From: GCA-002704185 sp902588515
GTDB lineage: Bacteria; Pseudomonadota; Alphaproteobacteria; Pelagibacterales; Pelagibacteraceae
Assembly (NCBI GenBank): GCA_902588515.1
Contig: CACIPP010000009.1
Coordinates: forward strand, 1 to 11,947
Length of the DNA stretch: 11,947 bases
Reading direction: 5' to 3'
In this document: in pieces, positions 1-6,346 of the stretch
How the letters are laid out: every line of letters starts with the position of its first letter
How positions within the stretch are numbered: the first letter of the stretch is position 1
Translations under genes and position numbers: made by a program
The notes under the pieces: generated by a model
Told to the model about the DNA's origin: nothing
The model's database searches: none
The model's input: the letters and a program-made list of their open reading frames with translations, nothing else

Positions 1-928
1 CAATTATTTTAACAGGCTTGACATTTTCAATTCTAGACAACTGATCCTCAATTAACTTTGTTTTAAAATCCATGACTTTTTTGTCGTAATCTAATTTTCT
101 ATGATTTATGTTTTTTACAATGAATATATTTTTAAAATCTAAAAATAAATCAAAATTCTCAGCAGATAAGTTATTTTCAAATATTACAAAATTATCATAT
201 TGCTTAACATCAATGTTTTGAAAATTTAAAAAAGCCTCTTTATAAATTTGATTTTCATTCACTGGTAATGGGTTTTCTACTAATTTAATATTGCTGTACT
301 TATTATTAGTAAATTTTTGGATATTCCATGACTGAGCAACATAATGCTTTCCTTTTGTTTGTAGACCTGCAACCCATCTCCAGGATAACGTATTGGATGC
401 GTAATCACCATCGTATAGATATTTCATAAATATTTCAGCTCCAAGCTCCCAAGGTAATTTTAAAGTGAATATCCATATACTAGCAAACCACATTCTTGTA
501 TGATTATGAAGATATCCATATTTCTTTAATTCATGTATCCAGTCATTAAAGCAAGGAATGTCGGTATTGCCATTAATTGCTTTAGTATAGTTTTGGTCAC
601 AATTTAACTCTTTTTTTATTTTATTTAAATTTTTTAAATAATCACTCCATACAGCTGATCTTTTTTCTAACCAACCCTTCCAGTATATTCTCCACAAAAT
701 TTCTTGAATAAATTTTTCTATTACTTCATACTTAAATTTTGACAATGAGTGTTTTATAATTTCTTTCTCAGTCAAAATTCCATGAGTAATAAATTTGGAT
801 AAATTCGAGGTATTTTTTCGATTATTTGGACCATAATCGTAATTTCTTTTACTTGAGTATTCTTTTAAATCAGAGTTAATAAACTCTGTTAAAGAATGTA
901 AAGCATATTGACGTATGTTTTTACTCAT
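1..928 (-). CDS. Cryptochrome/photolyase-family FAD-binding protein, partial (3' end outside window)
   Basis: The gene starts at ATG 928 and stays open to base 2, giving 309 codons. The protein begins directly with the photolyase FAD-binding fold. Residues about 27-50 (NYDYGPNN..., then NTSNLSKFITHGILT) match the family's 'R..P...GTSRLSPYL..G.IS' region. Residues about 75-95 (EILWRIYWKGWLEKR) match the 'ReFyRhi' helix. LHNHTRMWFAS, then DGDYASNTLSWRWVAG and KGKHYVAQSWN form the signature flavin-pocket segment. The usual N-terminal Rossmann-like antenna domain is missing. After the FAD domain there is instead an alpha/beta-like tail from about residue 225 (DNFVIFENNLS and later segments) that runs off the window. 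The likely role is flavin-based DNA repair or blue-light sensing, but substrate and cofactors cannot be told. No Shine-Dalgarno is seen, and the start lies 2 bp from the 3' tRNA-Pro fragment at 931-980. Confidence 0.85.
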   Translation of the reverse strand, partial: MSKNIRQYALHSLTEFINSDLKEYSSKRNYDYGPNNRKNTSNLSKFITHGILTEKEIIKHSLSKFKYEVIEKFIQEILWRIYWKGWLEKRSAVWSDYLKNLNKIKKELNCDQNYTKAINGNTDIPCFNDWIHELKKYGYLHNHTRMWFASIWIFTLKLPWELGAEIFMKYLYDGDYASNTLSWRWVAGLQTKGKHYVAQSWNIQKFTNNKYSNIKLVENPLPVNENQIYKEAFLNFQNIDVKQYDNFVIFENNLSAENFDLFLDFKNIFIVKNINHRKLDYDKKVMDFKTKLIEDQLSRIENVKPVKII

Positions 929-930
929 AA

Positions 931-980
931 AATTGGTCGGGGCAGCAAGATTTGAACTTGCGACCCTCTGGTCCCAAACC
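931..980. repeat. Attachment-site direct repeat, distal copy (3' half of tRNA-Pro)
   Basis: These 50 bases are identical to 4984-5033. The identity runs from 3 bp beyond the tRNA CCA end, through acceptor, T arm and variable loop, into the anticodon loop and two pairs of the anticodon stem. A single mismatch at 981/5034 is followed by three more matches. The 5' half of the tRNA is absent here, so this copy is not a functional tRNA. A tRNA 3'-half duplicated at the far end of an insertion is the usual trace left by tyrosine-recombinase integration. Confidence 0.9.
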
Positions 981-1024
981 GGATAAACCAATGTTCTCAA
1001 TCGCCTATTTGGTTTGGAAACATT
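974..1024. repeat. Nested inverted repeats at the inner edge of the left attachment repeat
   Basis: CCAAACC at 974-980 is the exact reverse complement of GGTTTGG at 1011-1017. AATGTT at 990-995 is the reverse complement of AACATT at 1019-1024. The first arm is the anticodon-loop end of the tRNA-derived repeat. Inverted sequences next to the crossover region are typical of recombinase core or arm binding sites, so this may be part of the element's attachment site. The arms are short and could be chance in AT-rich DNA. Confidence 0.35.
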
Positions 1025-1173
1025 AGCATATATTAGACTCCGTGTGAATCCACAAAATAATTGTCACGACATAGCACCGACAAAATAAATAACCTTCAAA
1101 ACTTAGTGGTTTCATGTCTTAAATCTAAAAATAATATTATAAAAAATATTCCGTATGTCTTATAATCTCCTAT
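981..1173. other. Non-coding left end of island between att repeat and zorA
   Basis: This stretch of 193 bp holds no credible gene. It lies between the minus-strand photolyase-like gene and plus-strand zorA, so it should contain the promoters of both. It includes inverted repeats near 974-1024, a 9-bp direct repeat ACAAAATAA (1052-1060 and 1080-1088), and a TATAAT box at 1161-1166 for zorA. No convincing minus-strand promoter for the photolyase-like gene was found by eye. Confidence 0.5.
1161..1166 (+). promoter_or_regulatory. Candidate -10 box of the zorABE operon
   Basis: A perfect TATAAT lies 7 bp upstream of the zorA ATG at 1174, which would place the transcription start at or next to the start codon. 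There is no Shine-Dalgarno sequence between the two. If used, the zorA message would be leaderless or nearly so. No good TTGACA-like -35 box lies 17 bp upstream, and TATAAT is common by chance in DNA this AT-rich. Confidence 0.4.
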
Positions 1174-2430
1174 ATGAACTTTCAAAGCTTTATACTCTCC
1201 TTGATAAGTAATGAATTAATTATTTTATTAAATTCTTTTATACTAATAGTTTTTACTGCAGGAATATTAATATATTTTTTTGGTGGATATAATAGAGCGC
1301 AAAGAACTTTGAGAGTCATCCCTTCTCTTTTAGTGTCGACTGGGATTTTCGGAACCTTCCTCGGTATCTTTTTTGCCTTAATAGATTTTAATGTGAATAA
1401 AGTTGATGAAAGTATTCCAGCTTTATTAGAAGGCTTAAAAATAGCATTCGGCACAAGTATAGTTGGATTATTTCTAAGCCTTGTTTTTCGAATTATTACT
1501 TATTTATTTGTAAGAAAATCAGTTGTCAGTGAGGAAGCTGACGTAAAAGACTTACTAGCAAAAATGACTGAAGTAAAGGATGCAATCTCTGGCGATAACG
1601 AGACCTCAATGAATACCCAAATACAAAAATTAAGAACATCTAATATTGATGGTTTTAAAGATTTGAAAACTTCTTTTGAAAATTTCGCTAAAGAAATGGC
1701 AGAAAATAATATTGGTGCACTTATTGAGGCCATAAAAAAAGTAATGGAAGATTTTAACGCAAAAATAAATGACCAACTTGGTGAAACATTTAAACAACTA
1801 AACCTGTCAGTTGAAAAACTCGTAATTTGGCAAGATCAATATAAGATTCATGTAGACACAATGAATGAGAAATTATTAAAGGCAATAGAATCGATTTCTA
1901 AAGCAGAAGACAGTTTAGATAAAATTTCAAAAAGTATGGAAATTTTACCCTCCTCTACTGAAGAATTAAAAAATTTAATTACTAAAATTCAACATCAAAT
2001 TAATAATTTATCAGAGCACATGACAGCTTTCAGTGAAATGAAAAATAAAGCAACTAATGCTATGCCAGAAATCCAAAAAAATTTAAAAACTATCACGGAT
2101 GATTTAACAGAAACGGTTAAAACTGTAAGTGAAAATATCAATAAGTCATCAGATCAAGTTAATAGTTCTGTAACGACCCAACTGAAAAATATGGATGAAA
2201 TGGCTAAAGATATGAGGGATAGTTATAAACAAGCTCTGAAAGAGACTAATGATGCTCTTGTAAATCAAATAAAAGGTTTGGATGAGTCTATGCAAAAAGA
2301 AGTTACTAGAATAATTGAAATTATGGGATCAAAATTAACTTCACTTTCAAATAAATTTGTTGAAGACTACACTCCCCTTACCTCTCAACTTGCAAATTTA
2401 GTGCAATCATTAAACATAAAAAAAAAATAA
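1174..2430 (+). CDS. zorA: ZorA-like membrane stator protein (MotA/TolQ/ExbB family) of a Zorya defence system
   Basis: This 418-residue protein has three predicted membrane helices at about residues 14-38, 50-71 and 90-113. Helices two and three hold the MotA/TolQ/ExbB signature in its ZorA form: IPSLLVSTGIFGTFLGIF, then GLKIAFGTSIVGLFLSL. The rest, about 120-418, is hydrophilic and strongly helical or coiled-coil. It contains a ZorA-like segment near 187-225 (MEDFNAKINDQLGETFKQLN, later LVIWQDQY). In known Zorya systems ZorA forms a pentamer around a ZorB dimer, uses ion flow to rotate, and projects a cytoplasmic helical tail needed for defence. This tail is short: E. coli type I ZorA is roughly 700 residues. 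zorB begins 6 bp downstream. ATG 1174 is the only sensible start, as the next Met codon lies beyond all membrane helices. A generic ExbB or MotA is unlikely given the tail and neighbours. Confidence 0.88.
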   Translation: MNFQSFILSLISNELIILLNSFILIVFTAGILIYFFGGYNRAQRTLRVIPSLLVSTGIFGTFLGIFFALIDFNVNKVDESIPALLEGLKIAFGTSIVGLFLSLVFRIITYLFVRKSVVSEEADVKDLLAKMTEVKDAISGDNETSMNTQIQKLRTSNIDGFKDLKTSFENFAKEMAENNIGALIEAIKKVMEDFNAKINDQLGETFKQLNLSVEKLVIWQDQYKIHVDTMNEKLLKAIESISKAEDSLDKISKSMEILPSSTEELKNLITKIQHQINNLSEHMTAFSEMKNKATNAMPEIQKNLKTITDDLTETVKTVSENINKSSDQVNSSVTTQLKNMDEMAKDMRDSYKQALKETNDALVNQIKGLDESMQKEVTRIIEIMGSKLTSLSNKFVEDYTPLTSQLANLVQSLNIKKK

Positions 2431-2436
2431 AATGAA

Positions 2437-3123
2437 ATGAAATTAAAACAAATTTTCAATCCTGAAAGCGAACAAGAAGATCAGTGGATATCAATAGCAG
2501 ATATGATGGCAGGGATGATGGTAATTTTTTTATTTATCGCTTTAATTAATTTAAAAGATCAATTAGATAAATTGAAGAGCTTTGATCTTTTGCAAGATCG
2601 TATTTACAACAGTTTAAAATTGGAATTTAGTAAGGATTTGAGAAAATGGAATGCAGAAATAGAAAAAGATACTTTGACTGTTTCTTTTAGAGAACCAAGA
2701 ATACAATTTAATACTGGATCGGATATTGTAAAACCAGAATTTAAGATAATTTTAAATGATTTTTTTCCAAGATATTTAAAAGTATTAAGCAAATACAGAT
2801 TGAGTATTGAAGAACTTAGAATTGAGGGCCATACTTCATCAAAATGGTTAGGGGCAAAAAATAAAGATGAGGCTTACATAGAGAATATGAAATTGTCTCA
2901 AAATAGATCAAAGAACGTATTAGTTTACTGTTTGCAATTACCAATAGGATTAAACAAATTCTGGGCAAAGGATAAAATTATTGCCAGCGGATTATCTTAT
3001 AGCAAAATTATTAAAGATAATTCAGGGAGAGAAAATATTTTACTGTCACAAAGAACTGAGTTTAGAGTGAAAGTAGATAGTTCAATAATAATAGATAAAT
3101 TACGATTTTATTTAAAAAAATGA
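2437..3123 (+). CDS. zorB: ZorB-like motor protein (MotB/OmpA-like peptidoglycan-binding)
   Basis: This 228-residue protein has a short cytoplasmic N-terminus and one membrane helix at about residues 20-38, ADMMAGMMVIFLFIALIN. Asp22 lies at the start of the helix, where MotB and ZorB carry the essential ion-binding aspartate. A linker follows, then an OmpA/MotB-like domain at about 90-220: 'IQFNTGSDIVKPEF' and 'IEGHTSS', then LSQNRSKNVLVY, IIASGLSYSKII and LLSQRTEFRVKV. These carry the N-R and R-x-E-F-R features of peptidoglycan-binding domains. In Zorya, a ZorB dimer sits inside the ZorA pentamer and anchors the motor to the cell wall. The gene starts 6 bp after the zorA stop without a visible Shine-Dalgarno, and its stop overlaps the next start codon as ATGA, so translation is probably coupled. 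A flagellar MotB is excluded by the neighbours and by the lack of any flagellar genes. Confidence 0.87.
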   Translation: MKLKQIFNPESEQEDQWISIADMMAGMMVIFLFIALINLKDQLDKLKSFDLLQDRIYNSLKLEFSKDLRKWNAEIEKDTLTVSFREPRIQFNTGSDIVKPEFKIILNDFFPRYLKVLSKYRLSIEELRIEGHTSSKWLGAKNKDEAYIENMKLSQNRSKNVLVYCLQLPIGLNKFWAKDKIIASGLSYSKIIKDNSGRENILLSQRTEFRVKVDSSIIIDKLRFYLKK

Positions 3124-3992
3124 AAATTGATATTAAATTTAGTGGTCTTGATAAATTAATAAAAAAAATGGGGGCAAATCATTTATCATGGAATTCAGGA
3201 AAAAGTTTATCAAAGTTAGAACTTCAACAACTTTACACACCAGAGGGGATTGAAAAGTCTCTTGATGATATCGAGATGGATGAAAATGGTCATATGTTTA
3301 TTGATAATGCCCCAGTTGTACTATTTATAAAAGATACTTGGAACGAAATTTACAAATTAAAAAACTATCCCAAAGGTCCAAATATGAAAAGATTCCATAT
3401 TTTGGGGAACTGTAAAACAATTGAACAAATGAAAAAGAAAAATAGATATGACAGATATTCTTTTACAGCTGATCAATCAGGTAAATTTTCTGTATGGGGT
3501 TTTAGAGACAAGGCTGATAGACGAAAAAAACAAACAATTGCAGAATTAGGAGTTTGTACATTTTGTATAGGACAAATAAAGTATAATGGGTTTGATTATA
3601 AGTTTGATAAAAATTCTAATAAATCTCAAGAAATAAGAGATAAGTTTTCTATTAAAGATTATTTCACTAAAAATGTTCAAACTTTAATAAATAAACCTAA
3701 GTACTCAGAATACTCATATCCTGATCCAAATTATTCTGACACTTTCAAAAGTGTAGCAAGTGAACTTAAAAAATTAAGAAATTATAAATGTGAGAAATGC
3801 ACAGTTGATTTAAGCCAACTTAATCACAGGCAATATCTACACGCACATCACATAGATGGTAACTCAGGTAATAATACGCCATCAAATATACAAATACTTT
3901 GCGTTTGTTGTCACGCGGATGAAGGATCCCACATTCTAAATCTTCCAAAATTTAAAGACGATTATGATAAATGTCTTCAATTAAAAAAATAG
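3120..3992 (+). CDS. zorE: ZorE-like HNH endonuclease, effector of a type II Zorya system
   Basis: This 290-residue soluble protein carries a C-terminal HNH nuclease fold. C224-E-K-C227 and C261-V-C-C264 would bind the structural zinc. HAHH at 241-244, N256 and H265 supply the catalytic H-N-H residues. A separate middle domain at about 90-155 has RFHILGNC (H93, C98), a KKKNRYDRYSFT stretch, and C146-T-F-C149 followed by GQIKYNGF. I associate this arrangement with ZorE-type HNH proteins; it may bind a second zinc or recognise DNA. In type II Zorya, ZorE is the sole DNA-degrading effector, reported to nick DNA, replacing the ZorC/ZorD pair of type I. The ATG overlaps the zorB stop (ATGA), fixing it as third gene of the operon. 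The HNH call is firm. The name ZorE rests on context and remembered motif similarity; another HNH protein replacing ZorE is possible. Confidence 0.8.
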   Translation: MKIDIKFSGLDKLIKKMGANHLSWNSGKSLSKLELQQLYTPEGIEKSLDDIEMDENGHMFIDNAPVVLFIKDTWNEIYKLKNYPKGPNMKRFHILGNCKTIEQMKKKNRYDRYSFTADQSGKFSVWGFRDKADRRKKQTIAELGVCTFCIGQIKYNGFDYKFDKNSNKSQEIRDKFSIKDYFTKNVQTLINKPKYSEYSYPDPNYSDTFKSVASELKKLRNYKCEKCTVDLSQLNHRQYLHAHHIDGNSGNNTPSNIQILCVCCHADEGSHILNLPKFKDDYDKCLQLKK

Positions 3993-4020
3993 TTTTTCTA
4001 TAATTAAGTTTCGAATTTAT

Positions 4021-4497
4021 TTAACTCTTTGTACATTCCCAAAACGCCACTGGGTCAGGTTCATTGTCTAGTTCAATATCATTTAGTATCAAAGTTCTAA
4101 AATTTAAATTTTTTTTATTTACAATCACATCAGATGCTGAAATATCAAATGAGTGGGTATACCCCCATTTACTTTGTGGGTGACTACTTCTGTATGGAGT
4201 TTCAAAAGTATAATTACCACCAAAAAAAAATTCTTTTAGATTTCTTAATTCTCCTCCATTTGAGTTTATAATAAACGATCTTTTTCCATAATATTGCTCA
4301 TTAAGAAAACTACCAAATCCTAAACCATAAATTTTTAATTTTATGTTTTTTGGAACTTTATAAGTTTTAATACCATTTATTCCTAAATCACACGAAAAAG
4401 TAATAGTTGACCATGGCATCATTCTCATTAGAAAAGAATGATACAAAACTACAAATAAAATAAATAATATAATAATTTTATTAATGGTGATTTTCAT
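4021..4497 (-). CDS. Unrecognised membrane-anchored or exported 158-residue protein
   Basis: I do not recognise this protein. Residues 1-6 are basic (MKITINK) and are followed by a strongly hydrophobic stretch at about 8-24 (IIILFILFVVLYHSFL). That is either an uncleaved membrane anchor or a signal peptide, so the remaining 130 residues are predicted to be periplasmic. This part is rich in aromatic and beta-forming residues and contains two cysteines, C36 and C155, that could pair as a disulfide. The gene follows the 93-residue gene with 17 bp between, with no clear Shine-Dalgarno, and is probably co-transcribed with it. Its stop lies 28 bp from the zorE stop, the two running towards each other. 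An envelope-facing product beside a wall-anchored ZorAB motor is suggestive, but nothing in the sequence proves a link; it could be an unrelated cargo gene. Confidence 0.65.
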   Translation of the reverse strand: MKITINKIIILFILFVVLYHSFLMRMMPWSTITFSCDLGINGIKTYKVPKNIKLKIYGLGFGSFLNEQYYGKRSFIINSNGGELRNLKEFFFGGNYTFETPYRSSHPQSKWGYTHSFDISASDVIVNKKNLNFRTLILNDIELDNEPDPVAFWECTKS

Positions 4498-4514
4498 ATT
4501 TTATTTAACATTAT

Positions 4515-4796
4515 TTAATGCACCTTCTTTTTAAAATTAATTTCAGAATGATTAAAAACCTTAGCATATGATAATCTCATTAAATTCAACACATGAACAA
4601 AATCTTCAACTTTATTCTTTTTTGAATTTAACCAGGGAATATCTGATTCATCAATACCTAAATCGTGCGTGATAAATTTATCGATTATATTCAAGATTCT
4701 ATTCCTATCTTCAGGGCTAAGCCTAGAAAACATAATATTTATTACATTCGCAGTATCTTGAGTTGTAACTACATCTTTAGTTTTTTTTTTAATCAT
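4515..4796 (-). CDS. Unrecognised small soluble 93-residue protein of the island
   Basis: I do not recognise this protein. It has no membrane segment and is predicted mostly helical, with a charged start (MIKKKTKD), a central helix-rich stretch (NIMFSRLSPEDRNRILNII), and a second helical region at about 64-82. It has no cysteines. A strong Shine-Dalgarno, AGGAGA, precedes the ATG by 6 bases (minus strand, about 4803-4808), unusual in this window, where most starts have none. Codons 3-5 form part of a run of ten A residues on the coding strand (4781-4790), a site where slippage or sequencing error could occur. It is first in a two-gene unit with the 158-residue gene. A DNA-binding or regulatory role fits its size and position but is only a guess; no helix-turn-helix is clear. 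Confidence 0.62.
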   Translation of the reverse strand: MIKKKTKDVVTTQDTANVINIMFSRLSPEDRNRILNIIDKFITHDLGIDESDIPWLNSKKNKVEDFVHVLNLMRLSYAKVFNHSEINFKKKVH

Positions 4797-4983
4797 ACTT
4801 TTCTCCTAAGTTTTAGTTAGGACAAAAAGCTTAAAGTATATGGAAGAACAATGTTTATGGCTTTTGAGCCATTTTAAAATAATCTCCAACACATTTATAG
4901 TATGCTCTTTGTCGATTAATTATTAGTATTAACAATGTTTTAAAAATAATCAATAATTATTACATGCGAAGAACCGCGTTGGG
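4797..4983. other. Non-coding right end of island next to tRNA-Pro
   Basis: These 187 bp lie between the start of the 93-residue gene and the right attachment repeat. This is where an integrase gene usually sits in tRNA-targeted islands, but none is present. The region holds the promoter side of the minus-strand gene pair, a 6-bp stem hairpin at 4857-4872, and the word AACAATGTTT twice (near 4848 and 4930). No further feature is supported. Confidence 0.5.
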
Positions 4984-5063
<80 letters not shown>

Positions 5064-5082
5064 AATATTTTTAGATTTTAAA

Positions 5083-5088
5083 AGTATA
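5083..5088 (-). promoter_or_regulatory. Candidate -10 box for tRNA-Pro
   Basis: TATACT on the minus strand lies 19 bp upstream of the mature tRNA-Pro 5' end, a reasonable distance for a short leader. No convincing -35 element is seen. A TATAAT on the plus strand at 5099-5104 in the same gap could serve nhaA, so the 95-bp gap probably holds two divergent promoters. Confidence 0.3.
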
Positions 5089-5158
5089 TACATTAATTTA
5101 TAATCATATTAAAGAATTAAGAATTTAATTTGTTCTAATAAGATGCTAAATAAATGAA

Positions 5159-6346
5159 ATGATAGCTAAAACAACCTCGTTTTTTAAATGGTTCATAAAA
5201 CAAGAAACGTCAGCTGGTATTGTGTTGGTGTTTATGACAGTAATTGCGCTAATCGTAAGCAATTCAGTTCTTTCAGACACTTATTTTTCAATTTTAAAAA
5301 CTTATATCCCCCTAGGGTTTGGTGAATTTAAATTAAAACTTTCTGTATTTCACTGGATTAATGATGCATTAATGGCAATATTTTTTTTAGTGGTAGGTCT
5401 CGAAATCAAGAGAGAATTTGTTGAAGGTGAATTGTCTAGACCAAAACAAGCTGCCTTACCTATTTTGGGTGCGGTTGGCGGAATGCTTGTACCTGCGCTT
5501 GTTTATGTTGCATTTAACTACGAAACACCAGAAACTCTAAGAGGTTGGGCAATACCATCGGCTACAGATATCGCTTTCTCGATTGGTATTTTGTCTTTAT
5601 TAGGATCCAGAGTTCCATTGTCATTGAAAGTATTTTTAGTAGCCCTTGCTATTATAGATGATATGGGCGCGGTTATAATTATAGCTATATTTTATTCTAC
5701 AAAATTAAATATTTTTTATTTAACTTTAGTCCTGTTTAGCTTTTTAATTCTGATGGGATTAAACAAGTTTAAGGTTAAAAGCTTTTTTCCCTTTGCGATA
5801 GTAGGAACCTTTATGTGGTTTTTTACACATGAATCTGGAATTCATGCAACAATAGCTGGAGTTCTATTGGCTATTACAATTCCACATGAAAAAGAAATTC
5901 ATGGTCATACACATTCAATGTTAAAAAAAGTGGAACACTCTCTTGCTCCATATGTATCGTTTATAATTATGCCAGTTTTTGCATTGGCAAATGCAGGAGT
6001 TAATTTAGAAGGTGTGTCATTTATTGACCTTCTAAGTCCTGTTCCTTTAGGTATATGTTTAGGATTATTTATAGGTAAACAAGTGGGTGTATTTGTATTT
6101 TCAATAGCTGCAATAAAATTTGGTTGGGCCGAAAAACCAGACAATTGTAACTGGGTAAGCTTTTACGGCGTAGGTATATTAACTGGAATTGGTTTTACAA
6201 TGAGTTTATTTGTAGGAAACTTAGCCTTCCCTAACTCAGATATTATCGATGGTGTTAAGATTGGAGTCTTATTAGGGTCTTTATTTTCAACTGTAATGGG
6301 TTATATAATTTTACTTCTATCAACAAAAAAAAATGCGAATATTTAA
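5159..6346 (+). CDS. nhaA: NhaA-family Na+/H+ antiporter
   Basis: This 395-residue inner-membrane protein is close to the E. coli NhaA length (388) and has the family layout of about twelve membrane segments. Recognisable blocks are DALMAIFFLVVGLEIKREF near 69-87, IPSATDIAFSIGILSLLGS with Asp137, VALAIIDDMGA with Asp167-Asp168, MPVFALANAGV near 271-281, and FIGKQVG with Lys307. These match the residues of the Na+/H+ site (Asp133, Asp163, Asp164, Lys300 in E. coli). It exports Na+ (or Li+) in exchange for protons, supporting salt and pH balance in seawater. The start ATG has no Shine-Dalgarno; an overlapping ATG five bases upstream meets a stop after two codons. The end overlaps the glutathione peroxidase gene by 14 bp. 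It lies just outside the island and diverges from tRNA-Pro. Confidence 0.95.
   Translation: MIAKTTSFFKWFIKQETSAGIVLVFMTVIALIVSNSVLSDTYFSILKTYIPLGFGEFKLKLSVFHWINDALMAIFFLVVGLEIKREFVEGELSRPKQAALPILGAVGGMLVPALVYVAFNYETPETLRGWAIPSATDIAFSIGILSLLGSRVPLSLKVFLVALAIIDDMGAVIIIAIFYSTKLNIFYLTLVLFSFLILMGLNKFKVKSFFPFAIVGTFMWFFTHESGIHATIAGVLLAITIPHEKEIHGHTHSMLKKVEHSLAPYVSFIIMPVFALANAGVNLEGVSFIDLLSPVPLGICLGLFIGKQVGVFVFSIAAIKFGWAEKPDNCNWVSFYGVGILTGIGFTMSLFVGNLAFPNSDIIDGVKIGVLLGSLFSTVMGYIILLLSTKKNANI

Noticed and set aside
931..1010. A second tRNA-Pro gene at the left end
   Set aside because: Only the 3' half is present. The sequence beyond 980 does not supply a D arm or the 5' acceptor strand, so it is an attachment-site remnant.
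987..1088. A 33-codon open stretch on the plus strand as a possible integrase remnant
   Set aside because: It lacks a start codon, and its translation shows no R-H-R-Y recombinase motif or other recognisable family feature.
1174..3123. Flagellar MotAB or TolQR/ExbBD reading of the first two island genes
   Set aside because: The long coiled-coil tail on the channel protein, the OmpA-like domain on the partner, the coupled HNH gene and the absence of flagellar or TonB genes fit Zorya better.
4857..4872. Hairpin ATGGCT-TTTG-AGCCAT as a terminator
   Set aside because: The stem is only six pairs and is followed by just four T, and no plus-strand gene ends nearby, so a terminator is not supported.
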